Source: Granulicella sp. S156
Lineage (GTDB): Bacteria > Acidobacteriota > Terriglobia > Terriglobales > Acidobacteriaceae
Length of the DNA: 39,298 bases
Direction of reading: 5' to 3'
Assembly (NCBI RefSeq): GCF_009766105.1
Contig: NZ_LMUH01000025.1
Coordinates: forward strand, 213,322-252,619
This document shows positions 30,525 through 39,054 of the stretch, piece after piece. The translations under genes and the position numbers were made by a program. Position 1 is the stretch's first letter. Every line of letters starts with the position of its first letter. The notes below the pieces were generated by a model. It was not told the DNA's origin. It worked only from the letters and a program-made list of their open reading frames with translations, and made no database searches.

Positions 30525-31721
30525 TCACACCAGTACCTTCTCCAGCAGATGCCCAAACACCTCATTCGACACCAACCGCCCGCGCAGCGTGAGCCGCCAG
30601 CGATCGTCCTCCGCCAGCATCAATTCCTCAGCAACCAACTCACGCACAGCTTCTTCGCACGGCACAACCAGCTCCGTCGCAAAACGCTCTCGCAAATCGT
30701 TGGTGGGAATACCCGCATTCATGCGCAACCCGAGAAAGATCGTCTCTTCAAACGCTTCTCTCTCCGCAACCAACACCACCTGTCCTCCACGCGAAGCAGG
30801 AACATAATCTTTGAGTTCATCGGGATTCGCAAACCGGACCGCCCCCTCCCCCCGCCGCAGCATCGAGTGCGCATCAAGGCCGAAGCCGATGTACGGCGCA
30901 CGTTGCCAATATTTCTTATTGTGCCGCGACTGATGCTCGACGGCAGCGAAGTTGGAGATCTCATACTGCGTGAACCTGTGTTGCGATAGCATGGCACACG
31001 CCTGCTCGTACAGCGTTGCAGCAAGCTCTTCCTGCGGCACGCCGTGCGCATGAAAACGCTGCCCACCGGCAAGTACCTCACGACCCAGGCGAGAGTCTTC
31101 ATCGATCTCCAGCATGTACACGCTAAGGTGTGTGAGTCCTACGCCGCTCGCGACAGCCAACGAGTGGTTCCAACTCTCGGCAGTCTGGTAAGGCAGCCCG
31201 GCGATGAGATCGGCCCCTACCTCAGGCAATCCCGCAGCCCGCAGCCGTGTAATCTCCCGCACGCACTCGCGCTCGGTATGCAGGCGGCCAACGGCAGCGC
31301 TTTCGCGATCCACAAACGACTGCACCCCGAGGCTCACCCGGTTCACCCCCAGGCCCATCGCCTCGTCGAGCAGGTCATCTGCAATCTGCCCCGGCGCGGA
31401 CTCTAAGGTGATTTCAGCATCGCCAGCAACCTCAAAGTTTCGCCCCAATGCTGCAAAGATTGTCCGTAGCTGCGAAGGCGCCAGCAGACTCGGCGTACCG
31501 CCGCCAAAATAGATCGAGTCCACAAAGCGAGGCAGGTCAGCTCCAAGCCGTTCGGAGGTCACCCCAGCCGCATCGATCTCCTCGCACAGCATCCCAACGT
31601 AGCGGTCTATCGTCGCAGGTGACGAAACACCGGAGGCAAAATTACAGAAACTGCACTTTGCACGGCAAAAAGGCACCGAAATATAGATGCCAAGTGCGTC
31701 CGAAGCCGAATCGATCCTCAC
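30525..31721 (-). CDS. hemW: HemW-type radical SAM heme chaperone
   Basis: A 398-residue radical SAM protein of the HemN/HemW branch. The 4Fe-4S motif is C-x3-C-x2-C at Cys19, Cys23 and Cys26 (PFCRAKCSFCNF). Other family marks are SIYFGGGTPSLL, ITLESAPGQ, NRVSLGVQSF and the substrate-binding GLPYQTAESW. The C-terminal HemN-like domain ends YEISNFAAVEHQSRHNKKYWQRAPYIGFGLDAHS and onward. The short N-terminus before the cysteines fits HemW, a heme-binding chaperone that inserts heme into respiratory enzymes, rather than HemN itself. The start is GTG 31719-31721 without a good ribosome binding site. It is divergent from the second ABC exporter, with 65 bp between starts. Confidence 0.9.
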   Translation of the reverse strand: MRIDSASDALGIYISVPFCRAKCSFCNFASGVSSPATIDRYVGMLCEEIDAAGVTSERLGADLPRFVDSIYFGGGTPSLLAPSQLRTIFAALGRNFEVAGDAEITLESAPGQIADDLLDEAMGLGVNRVSLGVQSFVDRESAAVGRLHTERECVREITRLRAAGLPEVGADLIAGLPYQTAESWNHSLAVASGVGLTHLSVYMLEIDEDSRLGREVLAGGQRFHAHGVPQEELAATLYEQACAMLSQHRFTQYEISNFAAVEHQSRHNKKYWQRAPYIGFGLDAHSMLRRGEGAVRFANPDELKDYVPASRGGQVVLVAEREAFEETIFLGLRMNAGIPTNDLRERFATELVVPCEEAVRELVAEELMLAEDDRWRLTLRGRLVSNEVFGHLLEKVLV

Positions 31722-31773
31722 GCATCTATTCTTTCATGCGCCTGATTGCGAAGGTTTAGGATCTCGCACCGAA

Positions 31774-31779
31774 TAGAAT
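31774..31779 (+). promoter_or_regulatory. Candidate -10 box (TAGAAT) before the second ABC exporter
   Basis: TAGAAT ends 7 nt before ATG 31787, with no Shine-Dalgarno sequence between. Confidence 0.35.
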
Positions 31780-31786
31780 GGATTAG

Positions 31787-33784
31787 ATGGCCGACGAACA
31801 GAAAAAGGCGGAACAGGCAGAGCAGACCGCACCGAAGCGCCCAGGTATAGACGACGATGTTGTCGGCAAAGCCTACGATAGCCGCCTCATGCGACGTCTC
31901 TTCGCCTACCTGAAGCCCTACAAGCTCCAGGCCGGCATCTCCGCAGTCGCCATCCTCATCAAGTCCGCCAGCGACGTCTTCGGTCCCTACCTCGTCAAGG
32001 TCGCCGTCGACACCTACTTCGCTCCCGCGCCCGGCAAAAAGCTGGGCTGGCTCGCCCGCCATCTCAGCCCTGACCCCGTTCGTGGCATGACGGAGATCGG
32101 GCTGCTCTACCTCGGCTCGCTGCTGCTGACCTTCGGTCTGGAGTTCGTCCAGACCTACCTGATGCAGTGGACCGGGCAGAAGATCATGTTCGATCTGCGC
32201 AGCCAGATCTTCCGCCACATCCAGCGCATGCACATCGGCTTCTTCGACCGCAATCCAGTAGGCCGCCTGGTCACGCGCGTCACCTCAGACGTCGACGCGC
32301 TCAACGAGATGTTCACCTCGGGCGTACTCGCCATCTTCGAAGACGTCTTCGCCCTCACCTTCATCGTCGTCATCATGCTGAGCATGAGCTGGCTGCTCGC
32401 GCTGCTCACACTCTCGGTTATTCCGGCGATTCTCTTCGCAACGCAGATCTTCCGCACCCATGTGCGCGAGAGCTATCGCCGCCAGCGCGCGGCCACCGCC
32501 AAAATCAACTCATTCACCCAGGAGTACGTCTCCGGAATGAGCGTGGTCCAGCTCTTCAACCGCCAGTCCCGCGCCTTCCACGACTTCTCTTCCGTCAACT
32601 CCGAGAACAAAGCTGCGTGGACTGACGCCATCTTCGCCTACGCGCTCTATTACCCGGTCGTAGAACTTCTCAGCTCCATCGCCATCGCGTTAGTCATCTG
32701 GCGCGGCGGCATCGCCGTCCTGCATGGGCAAACCGCCCTACAGCTTGGCGGTTTTCTGCATCCGGTGGTTACCGTCGGCATTCTCATCGCGTTCATTCAG
32801 TATGCGCAGCGCTTCTTCCGCCCCATCCAGGACCTCAGCGATAAGTACAACATCTTGCAATCCGCGATGGCTGCCGCCGAGCGCGTCTTCAAGCTGCTTG
32901 ATACTGAACCCGAGATTCCCGTACTGACCAAACCAATCTCTGGCGACCGCAGCGGACGCATCGAGTTCCGCGATGTGTGGTTCACGTACCAGACCCTCAC
33001 GCCAGAGCAGATGGAAAGTGTTGGATCGATGTCCGCGGAGGAACTCCGATGTTGTACGGACATCGAGTGGATACTCCGCGGTGTCAGCTTTACGATCGAG
33101 CCGGATATGACCGCAGCCATCGTCGGCCACACCGGCGCAGGCAAGACCACCATCACAGCGCTCATGATGCGCTTCTACGATGTGCAACGTGGAGCCGTAC
33201 TCGTCGACGGCATCGACGTTCGAGAACAAGATCTCATCCCTCTGCGCAAACGCTTCGGTGTTGTCCTGCAGGACCCCTTCCTCTTCTCCGGCACCATTGC
33301 CCAAAACATCCGCCTGGGCTCAAGCTGGATCACCGACGACGAAGTAGCCAACGCCGCCGAAGAGGTCAACGTCGCCGACTTCATCCGCACACTCCCAGCA
33401 CAGTTCGCCGAGCCGGTGCTGGAACGAGGCTCGACTCTCTCCACCGGCCAGAAACAGCTCATCAGCTTTGCACGAGCGCTGGCGCACCGCCCGGGAATTC
33501 TCATCCTCGATGAGGCTACCAGCTCAGTCGACACCGAGACCGAACTGCGCGTGCGCCTCGCCCTCGAGCGCATGATCACAGGCCGCACCTCCGTGCTGAT
33601 CGCCCATCGGCTCTCCACCATCCAGCGGGCAGACACCATCCTCGTCATGCACAAAGGCCAACTCCGCGAACAAGGCTCGCATCAGCAACTGCTGGCCATG
33701 CACGGCCTCTACTACAAGCTCTACCAATTACAGTACAAAGATCAGGAACTTGGGACTCCCCTCTCTGAAACGGCAACCGTCTAG
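31787..33784 (+). CDS. ABC exporter, fused membrane and ATPase domains, with an insert in the ATPase
   Basis: A 665-residue half-transporter of the MdlB/YheH-like group. A charged N-terminus (about 1-35) is followed by six helices to about 340 (RLFAYLKPYKLQAGISAVAILI onward). The ATPase has Walker A GHTGAGKTT with Lys453, Q-loop VVLQDPFLFSGT, signature LSTGQ (551-555) instead of LSGGQ, Walker B ILILDEATSSVD and H-loop LIAHRLSTI. The second-residue change in the signature is common in this subgroup. An extra segment of about 25 residues (about 402-427, with a Cys-Cys pair) lies between the A-loop Tyr (WFTY) and the next strand (WILRGVSF). The substrate is unknown. ATG 31787 lacks a ribosome binding site. 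The permease gene follows 26 bp later. Confidence 0.9.
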   Translation: MADEQKKAEQAEQTAPKRPGIDDDVVGKAYDSRLMRRLFAYLKPYKLQAGISAVAILIKSASDVFGPYLVKVAVDTYFAPAPGKKLGWLARHLSPDPVRGMTEIGLLYLGSLLLTFGLEFVQTYLMQWTGQKIMFDLRSQIFRHIQRMHIGFFDRNPVGRLVTRVTSDVDALNEMFTSGVLAIFEDVFALTFIVVIMLSMSWLLALLTLSVIPAILFATQIFRTHVRESYRRQRAATAKINSFTQEYVSGMSVVQLFNRQSRAFHDFSSVNSENKAAWTDAIFAYALYYPVVELLSSIAIALVIWRGGIAVLHGQTALQLGGFLHPVVTVGILIAFIQYAQRFFRPIQDLSDKYNILQSAMAAAERVFKLLDTEPEIPVLTKPISGDRSGRIEFRDVWFTYQTLTPEQMESVGSMSAEELRCCTDIEWILRGVSFTIEPDMTAAIVGHTGAGKTTITALMMRFYDVQRGAVLVDGIDVREQDLIPLRKRFGVVLQDPFLFSGTIAQNIRLGSSWITDDEVANAAEEVNVADFIRTLPAQFAEPVLERGSTLSTGQKQLISFARALAHRPGILILDEATSSVDTETELRVRLALERMITGRTSVLIAHRLSTIQRADTILVMHKGQLREQGSHQQLLAMHGLYYKLYQLQYKDQELGTPLSETATV

Positions 33785-33796
33785 AACGATACCCGT

Positions 33797-33802
33797 TAGA
33801 AT
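33797..33802 (+). promoter_or_regulatory. Candidate -10 box (TAGAAT) before the FtsX-type permease
   Basis: TAGAAT ends 8 nt before the TTG start at 33811. The same hexamer precedes the exporter gene upstream by nearly the same distance. Confidence 0.3.
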
Positions 33803-33810
33803 TGATTTGA

Positions 33811-34908
33811 TTGCTCAATAAACTCACCTTCGCCAACCTCGCGCACCGCCCTGTCCGCACAGCATTGAGCATCCTTGCCATTGCCGTAGAGGTAACCATG
33901 ATCCTCACGCTGGTAGGGGTGAGCAACGGCACGCTGCATGAGTCCGCTCGTCGCGCGCGAGGGACAGGCGCTGACATCTTCTTCCGTCCTCCTGGAACAT
34001 CGGTACTCTCTTCCCTTAGTTCCTCCCCGATGAGCGATAAGCTGCCCGCCATTCTCGCCAACGAGCCCCATGTGGTTCTTGCAACCGGCACCATCGTTCA
34101 GCCCCTGGAGCTCTTTGACAGCATCACAGGTTTCGATATGGACCAGTTCGCCAAGATGAGCGGAGGGTTCCGTTTTGTACAGGGTGGCCTGCCTGTTCAA
34201 GATACTGACCTGATCGTGGACGAGCCCTATGCACGAGAAAAACATCTGCAGGTGGGCAGCACACTGAACCTTATCTCGCACCAGTGGCGCGTATCCGGGA
34301 TCTATTTACCTGGCAAGGCCGCACGCATCTGCGTCAAGCTCGCAGTATTGCAGGACTTTACCGGCAATCCCCACCGGCTGAGCCAGATCTATCTGAAGAT
34401 CGACGACCCTGATCGCGCACAGGCTGTGGTCGATGCCCTTCGGGCAAAGTATCCCGGCTACCAGATCTACACCATGGAGTACTTCACCTCTATGCTCTCG
34501 GTAAACAACCTAGGGCTGTTGCGTAACTTCACCTATGTCGTGATCGGCATCGCCATGATCGTCGGCTTCATTGTGGTCTTCATGGCAATGTATACAGCCG
34601 TTCTGGAGCGCACACGGGAGATCGGCATCCTGAAAGCGGTCGGCAGTTCTTCAGGCCTGATCCTCAGCATGCTGATGCGCGAGACCCTGCTGCTTGCGAT
34701 TCTCGGCACCGTGCTGGGCATTCTGCTCACGTACTTCACGCAGTGGCTCATGCTGCACGTTGTCCCGAACAGTCTGGTGCAGGAGACAGTGTACGCGTGG
34801 TGGCCTATCGCGGCAGGCGTCGCCATCGTCGGCGCGCTGATCGGCGCCATCATTCCCGGCATCAAAGCAGTCCGGCAGGATGCCACGGAGGCGCTCTCCT
34901 ATGAGTGA
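33811..34908 (+). CDS. FtsX/MacB-type ABC transporter permease
   Basis: A 365-residue permease with one helix near the N-terminus (TALSILAIAVEVTMILTLVGVS), a periplasmic domain of about 190 residues, and three C-terminal helices (YVVIGIAMIVGFIVVFMAMYTAVL; ETLLLAILGTVLGILLTYF; WPIAAGVAIVGALIGAII). The coupling-helix phrase ERTREIGILKAVGSSSG between helices 2 and 3 is the FtsX signature. Such four-helix permeases use ATP outside the usual import/export cycle to pull on or release envelope substrates (lipoproteins, peptides, enzymes). The next gene encodes its ATPase and overlaps it by 8 nt in ATGAGTGA, which implies coupled translation. The start TTG 33811 is unusual and has no Shine-Dalgarno; the first helix position supports it. 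Confidence 0.88.
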   Translation: MLNKLTFANLAHRPVRTALSILAIAVEVTMILTLVGVSNGTLHESARRARGTGADIFFRPPGTSVLSSLSSSPMSDKLPAILANEPHVVLATGTIVQPLELFDSITGFDMDQFAKMSGGFRFVQGGLPVQDTDLIVDEPYAREKHLQVGSTLNLISHQWRVSGIYLPGKAARICVKLAVLQDFTGNPHRLSQIYLKIDDPDRAQAVVDALRAKYPGYQIYTMEYFTSMLSVNNLGLLRNFTYVVIGIAMIVGFIVVFMAMYTAVLERTREIGILKAVGSSSGLILSMLMRETLLLAILGTVLGILLTYFTQWLMLHVVPNSLVQETVYAWWPIAAGVAIVGALIGAIIPGIKAVRQDATEALSYE

Positions 34909-35575
34909 GACTCCTATCATTCAAGTCCGCCAACTCACTAAGACCTATCGCGTCGGTGACGTAGACGTGCAGGCTCTCCGCGGTGTCGACCTCGAAGTCT
35001 CCAGAGGCGAGTTCATTGCCGTTGTGGGGACCTCTGGTTCCGGAAAGTCGACGCTCTTCAACATCCTGGGCGGCCTTACTCCCCCAACCAGCGGAAGCGT
35101 CCACATCAACGGCAGAGATCTCTCGCACATGACGAACGCCGAGCGCACCAACCTGCGCAAGGACACAGTCGGGTTTGTCTTTCAGAAGTACAACCTGCTG
35201 CCCACGCTGTCAGCAGAAGACAACATCAAGATCGTAAAGTACATCGGCGGTCACGATACGGAGTTCGACGCCCCCTTCAAAGAGGTCTTGAACCTGCTTG
35301 GCATTGCCGACCGCCTGAAGCACAAACCCCGCGCACTATCGGGTGGTCAGCAACAACGAGTCGCCATAGCGCGCGCGATTGTGAATCGTCCGGCCATTCT
35401 GCTCGCCGATGAACCCACCGGCAACCTCGACAGCCAGAACTCCGCAGCGGTGCTCAAGCTGCTGAAAGATCTGAACGAGCGCTTAGGCCAAACCATCCTG
35501 ATGATTACTCACGACGAAGAGGCCGCAGCCTATTCGCATCGCAGAGTGCATATGCGCGACGGACAGCTGCTATAG
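34901..35575 (+). CDS. ABC transporter ATPase (LolD/MacB-type), partner of the FtsX-type permease
   Basis: A 224-residue ATPase with Walker A GTSGSGKST (Lys49), Q-loop VFQKYNLLPTLSAEDN, signature LSGGQQQR (about 146-153), Walker B ILLADEPTGNLD and H-loop MITHDEEAA. The phrases VFQKYNLLP and ADEPTGNLD are typical of the LolD/MacB/FtsE group that pairs with FtsX-fold permeases. ATG 34901 has GGAGG 10 nt upstream and begins within the permease stop (8-nt overlap), so the two are made together. It is convergent with the flavin reductase-like gene 19 bp downstream. No periplasmic adaptor or outer-membrane gene is adjacent, so whether this is an exporter or a mechanotransducer is open. Confidence 0.93.
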   Translation: MSETPIIQVRQLTKTYRVGDVDVQALRGVDLEVSRGEFIAVVGTSGSGKSTLFNILGGLTPPTSGSVHINGRDLSHMTNAERTNLRKDTVGFVFQKYNLLPTLSAEDNIKIVKYIGGHDTEFDAPFKEVLNLLGIADRLKHKPRALSGGQQQRVAIARAIVNRPAILLADEPTGNLDSQNSAAVLKLLKDLNERLGQTILMITHDEEAAAYSHRRVHMRDGQLL

Positions 35576-35594
35576 TCCGTTTCACCTTGCGCCG

Positions 35595-36218
35595 TTACTT
35601 CTCCGCACGGAAGGTCTTGCCTAGCTCTTCGTGCTCCAGCCGGAAATAATGGCGGAAGTTATAAATCAGCGGAGACCACTTCTGCGGATCGATATAGTTG
35701 CCCTCGGCAATCAGCTCGCTCGCGACGTGGACACGAACAATCTCCACCTCGGCCGCCCATCCGCCGCCAAGCTTTTCCAGCTTCTCCCCGTGCATCCGAT
35801 GCAGCTTATTGACTCGTGCCTCCATCTGCACAGGACACTCCTTCGCCCGTGCTGGCTGCACAACCTCACTTACCAGTTGCGTCAAGCCCGCCACACCAAA
35901 CTTGTCGCCCTCAAATCGAAACTGCTTCGCCTTCAACTCCGGCACAGGGTTCTTGCCGGTCAGCGGCGCCAGCTTTTCCACCTCGCGCCACATCTGCGGC
36001 GAAGGCAGATTCACCACGCACTCCCCATGACGCTCTAAGTTCTCCGCCGTCTTCGTCTCATCCAGCAATCCCAGCACCAGCGTCCACCCTAACGCCCAGA
36101 ACGAAGACATCGGCGCCAGATTGGTACTGCCATCCTCATTCAATGAACTGATAAGCGCCACCGGTGTGCCAAAGTACAGTATCTTCGGTTCGATCGTGCG
36201 AAATTCCATCTCTGCCAT
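35595..36218 (-). CDS. Flavin reductase-like FMN-binding split-barrel protein
   Basis: A 207-residue protein of the flavin reductase (DIM6/NTAB) split-barrel family. It contains ILYFGTPVALISSLNEDGSTNLAPMSSFWALGWTLVLGL, the FMN-contact region in this family, then a segment of the KTAENLERHGECVVNLPS type. It may reduce or simply bind flavin, or belong to the related oxidoreductases acting on aromatic compounds; no monooxygenase partner is adjacent. ATG 36218 has GGGGGAG about 12 nt upstream; ATG at codon 4 (MEFRTIEPK) is an alternative. It is isolated from the P460 gene by 162 bp and convergent with the ABC ATPase gene. Confidence 0.85.
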   Translation of the reverse strand: MAEMEFRTIEPKILYFGTPVALISSLNEDGSTNLAPMSSFWALGWTLVLGLLDETKTAENLERHGECVVNLPSPQMWREVEKLAPLTGKNPVPELKAKQFRFEGDKFGVAGLTQLVSEVVQPARAKECPVQMEARVNKLHRMHGEKLEKLGGGWAAEVEIVRVHVASELIAEGNYIDPQKWSPLIYNFRHYFRLEHEELGKTFRAEK

Positions 36219-36380
36219 TGCGTCTTAATCTCCCCCAAAAGACTTACCTGGAAGTAAGATGCACAATTCTTCCTTCGCCCTTCACCGGAATGGTGATTAG
36301 AGTGACTTTGCAAACCATATGCAATCGCAATAGCCCGAACCGCTGTTCGATTCACTCCTCAACCAGAGATCAACTGGCTG

Positions 36381-36989
36381 CTACTCGATAGGTTTTCCAA
36401 TCTCTTTCAGATAAGCAGCAGCGAGTGTCCCCTTGCTCTTGGCAATCGGAAGCAGCGTTGGATAGAACTGAACAAACGTTGTGTCCACAGCTCCATGGGC
36501 CGCGTGGCAACTGTAGCAGTCAGCCGAAGTTGGGATCATCTTGGCGGTCTTGCCGTCATCAAAGCCGAAGAAGGCCCACTTCCCCGGAAAGCGCGCTTCG
36601 TCTTTAATGTGCACTTCAAACCCCATCGTAGTAGTGCTCTGGTAGTTTCCCTTCTTGTTGATCGACCCCCTCTCTTCCGCGCCGCGAACCTCAATCACGA
36701 ACGTAGTTTTGTCGGGCCAGGTTCCTGTCTTTACAAAGGCCTTGTACGCCTCAGGATTTACAAAGACGTTGTCGAACATATGGTGGTCGCCGCCCTGCGC
36801 CGCTGGGAAGTAACTCATATCGAACCCGGAAGTCAGGTATACCCATTCCCGATAATGCTCGGGGAACTTAAGTTGAGAGTCGCTGGTATATTCCGGACTC
36901 GATCCTGGCGCTGCCGCATCTTCCTGGAAGTCGGCCATGGAAAAGAGAAACATCGCAACAAACAGTAGGGTCTTCACAGTGATAAGCAT
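36381..36989 (-). CDS. Exported cytochrome P460-family protein
   Basis: A 202-residue c-type cytochrome of the P460 family. It has a signal peptide (LITVKTLLFVAMFLFSMA), the family body (FPEHYREWVYLTSGFDMSY, then HHMFDNVFVNPEAYKAFVKTGTWPDKTTFVIEVR), and the heme-binding motif CYSCH at 158-162 followed by AAHG. P460 proteins are periplasmic heme enzymes; some oxidise hydroxylamine or handle NO, but many members have no tested activity. The lysine that would cross-link to the heme cannot be assigned safely. ATG 36989 has GGAAGGAT upstream and puts the signal peptide at the N-terminus; the open frame to 37034 adds 15 residues. It is divergent from the LytS-type kinase gene, which might control it. 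Confidence 0.88.
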   Translation of the reverse strand: MLITVKTLLFVAMFLFSMADFQEDAAAPGSSPEYTSDSQLKFPEHYREWVYLTSGFDMSYFPAAQGGDHHMFDNVFVNPEAYKAFVKTGTWPDKTTFVIEVRGAEERGSINKKGNYQSTTTMGFEVHIKDEARFPGKWAFFGFDDGKTAKMIPTSADCYSCHAAHGAVDTTFVQFYPTLLPIAKSKGTLAAAYLKEIGKPIE

Positions 36990-37089
36990 GGTTGCAGTAT
37001 CCTTCCCGATTCGTTCGAGGGCCAGACCGTCCACTGCACAGCTCCGTGGATTCGCTGCATTCTGACCTTTGGGGGGGAGGGCTGTAGAC

Positions 37090-37095
37090 TACGAT
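37090..37095 (+). promoter_or_regulatory. Candidate -10 box (TACGAT) before the LytS-type kinase
   Basis: TACGAT ends 6 nt before ATG 37102, again without a Shine-Dalgarno sequence. A run of seven G residues (about 37071-37077) lies 13 nt upstream. Confidence 0.3.
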
Positions 37096-37101
37096 CTCGA
37101 T

Positions 37102-38226
37102 ATGGACGCCAACGACATCCGCGCGAAGTCACACCCGTGGATATGGATTGCCGCGATCTGGTTCGGCTTCGGGCTGGTTGACGCGATACAGACGGTCTTT
37201 GCCATGCGCTCGGAAGGCATGCACCACGCCTGGGTAAAACTGTTTGTGACAACGGTTATTTCGTGGCTGCCCTGGGCCCTGGCAACACCGCTCGTACTGA
37301 GCCTCGGGCGTCGATTCCCACCCTTGAAACTGAGGCCCTTCGTGACATGGCTGGTGCACGCCGCCACCTGCACCTCCATCGGCCTAATCTTTGCCGCCTG
37401 GGCAACGTACCTGATTGGTCTGTTCAACCCGTATGCCTATCCTTCGGGACCGGGACCGTTCTTGCATCCTTGGCTCGACAAGTCCTGTAATGGGATTCTC
37501 TCCTCCCTGGTCCTGTACGCCGCCGTTCTCACGACTGGCCACATGTTGGACTCCAAAGCACGCCTGGCTCTTCAACAGACCGAAACCGCACGACTGAACG
37601 AGCAACTCTCGAAGTCTCAGCTCAATGCCCTTCGACAACAGATAGAGCCGCACTTTCTCTTCAATACGCTCAACGCCATCGCCGGTCTGGTACGCGAGAA
37701 AAGAAACGATGCTGCCGTGAGCATGATTGCAGGGTTGAGCGACTTTCTGCGCCGTGTCCTGGAGGGCTCCACCCAGCACCAGGTACCACTGAGCGAAGAG
37801 TTGGAGTTCACCCAAAAGTATCTGGACATTCAGAAGGTGCGATTTGCCGAGCGACTTCAGTTCAGTGTCGATATCCCCAGAGAACTCTATCCGGCTCAGG
37901 TTCCCAGCCTGATTCTGCAGCCGATGGTCGAAAACGCAGTCAAACACGGCATCGCGAAACGAGCGCAGGGAGGAACGATCCACATTGCGGCCTCTCACAG
38001 CAACGACAGGCTCACCCTGAGCGTTTGCAACGACGGCCCCAACCTGCCTCCAGACTGGGAGATCGCTCGCTCCGGCATCGGCATCTCCAACGTACGAACT
38101 CGCCTGCAAAGCCTCTATGGAGACGCCTTCGAGTTGAACCTGCGCAATCAGAAGACTGGCGGCGTGGAGGTATCAGTCTCCCTGCCCTTCCAGATGATCC
38201 CGTCTTCAGAGAGGGTTGACTCATGA
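37102..38226 (+). CDS. LytS/YehU-family sensor histidine kinase
   Basis: A 374-residue kinase with four predicted N-terminal helices (WIWIAAIWFGFGLVDAIQTVF; FVTTVISWLPWALATPLVLSL; LVHAATCTSIGLIFAAWATYLI; GILSSLVLYAAVLTTGHML), so the sensor is membrane-embedded with short loops. A coiled-coil linker (LALQQTETARLNEQLSKSQLNALRQQ) leads to the His_kinase box IEPHFLFNTLNAI with His184. The ATPase N-box is LILQPMVENAVKHGI (Asn278) and the G-box is SGIGISNVRTRLQ. This is the LytS/YehU arrangement that always works with a LytTR regulator. The stop overlaps the regulator start by 4 nt (ATGA). ATG 37102 was chosen over the TTG-led frame at 37069. Confidence 0.92.
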   Translation: MDANDIRAKSHPWIWIAAIWFGFGLVDAIQTVFAMRSEGMHHAWVKLFVTTVISWLPWALATPLVLSLGRRFPPLKLRPFVTWLVHAATCTSIGLIFAAWATYLIGLFNPYAYPSGPGPFLHPWLDKSCNGILSSLVLYAAVLTTGHMLDSKARLALQQTETARLNEQLSKSQLNALRQQIEPHFLFNTLNAIAGLVREKRNDAAVSMIAGLSDFLRRVLEGSTQHQVPLSEELEFTQKYLDIQKVRFAERLQFSVDIPRELYPAQVPSLILQPMVENAVKHGIAKRAQGGTIHIAASHSNDRLTLSVCNDGPNLPPDWEIARSGIGISNVRTRLQSLYGDAFELNLRNQKTGGVEVSVSLPFQMIPSSERVDS

Positions 38227-38975
38227 ACGCGGAAGAGTCTCGCCCCAAAATCTGCGTGCTGGTTGTAGACGATGAACCCCTCGCTCGCAGCAACCTTACA
38301 GTGCTGCTGCGGCTCGATCCGGAGATCGGAACGGTCCGTGAATGCGGGTCCGGCGCAGAGGCACTCGCAGAGATTCGCAACTCGAAGCCCGATCTGCTCT
38401 TCCTCGATGTTCAGATGCCGGAGTGTGACGGGTTTGATGTCCTCGAAATGTTAGGCGGAGATCTACCGCCCGCAGTCATCTTCGTCACGGCTTACGATCA
38501 ATACGCATTGCGGGCCTTCGAAGTCGGAGCGCTTGACTACCTCTTAAAACCGTTCGACAACGTTCGCTTCGAACGAGCCCTCAGCCGCGCGAAGGAGAGG
38601 ATCGCCAAGAGGCGAAGTTCGCCGCCAACGACAGAGTGGTTAGCCGTGAAAAGCGTCGGGCAGGTAGCCTTTCTGAAGATCTCCGAGATTGATTGGATAG
38701 AAGCCTCGGACTACTACTCCTGCCTGCACCTGGGAACGAAGACACATCTCCTGCGCCGCAGCCTGTCAGAACTCGATCAAGAGTTGGATCAAACCCTCTT
38801 CTGCCGAGTTCACCGTTCGACCATCGTTAAACTGGATCGGGTCCGCGGCCTGAAACTCAACGAGAGTGGCGAGTACGAGATACTGCTCGACAACGGAACC
38901 CAGCTTCGATTAAGTCGACGTTATCGCAAGCAACTGCAATCGCGCTTACGAGTCCACGGCTCGGACGGTCCTTGA
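38223..38975 (+). CDS. LytTR-type DNA-binding response regulator
   Basis: A 250-residue regulator. The receiver domain (about 9-125) has VVDDEPLAR, phosphorylatable Asp62 (FLDVQMPECDGF), Thr in FVTAYD and Lys109 (LLKPFDN). The C-terminal LytTR domain (about 140-245) has ISEIDWIEASDYYSCLHLG, LRRSLSELDQELDQTLFCRVHRSTIVKLDRV and LRLSRRYRKQLQSRL. LytTR regulators bind DNA as phosphorylated dimers. It is translationally coupled to the LytS-type kinase. Targets cannot be identified with confidence; the divergent P460 gene is a candidate by position only. ATG 38223 overlaps the kinase stop. Confidence 0.93.
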   Translation: MNAEESRPKICVLVVDDEPLARSNLTVLLRLDPEIGTVRECGSGAEALAEIRNSKPDLLFLDVQMPECDGFDVLEMLGGDLPPAVIFVTAYDQYALRAFEVGALDYLLKPFDNVRFERALSRAKERIAKRRSSPPTTEWLAVKSVGQVAFLKISEIDWIEASDYYSCLHLGTKTHLLRRSLSELDQELDQTLFCRVHRSTIVKLDRVRGLKLNESGEYEILLDNGTQLRLSRRYRKQLQSRLRVHGSDGP

Positions 38976-39054
38976 TCGTGGCACCGGTCTGGCTCAGGGC
39001 ATCCTCGAAGAAGAAGCATGGCCAATCTTCACGGGAATTTTCTAGTGCGCAAGG

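Noticed and set aside
31746..31779. Classical -35/-10 promoter (TTGCGA...TAGAAT) for the second exporter
   Set aside because: The spacer would be 22 bp, too long for a standard sigma-70 promoter. Only the -10 box is retained.
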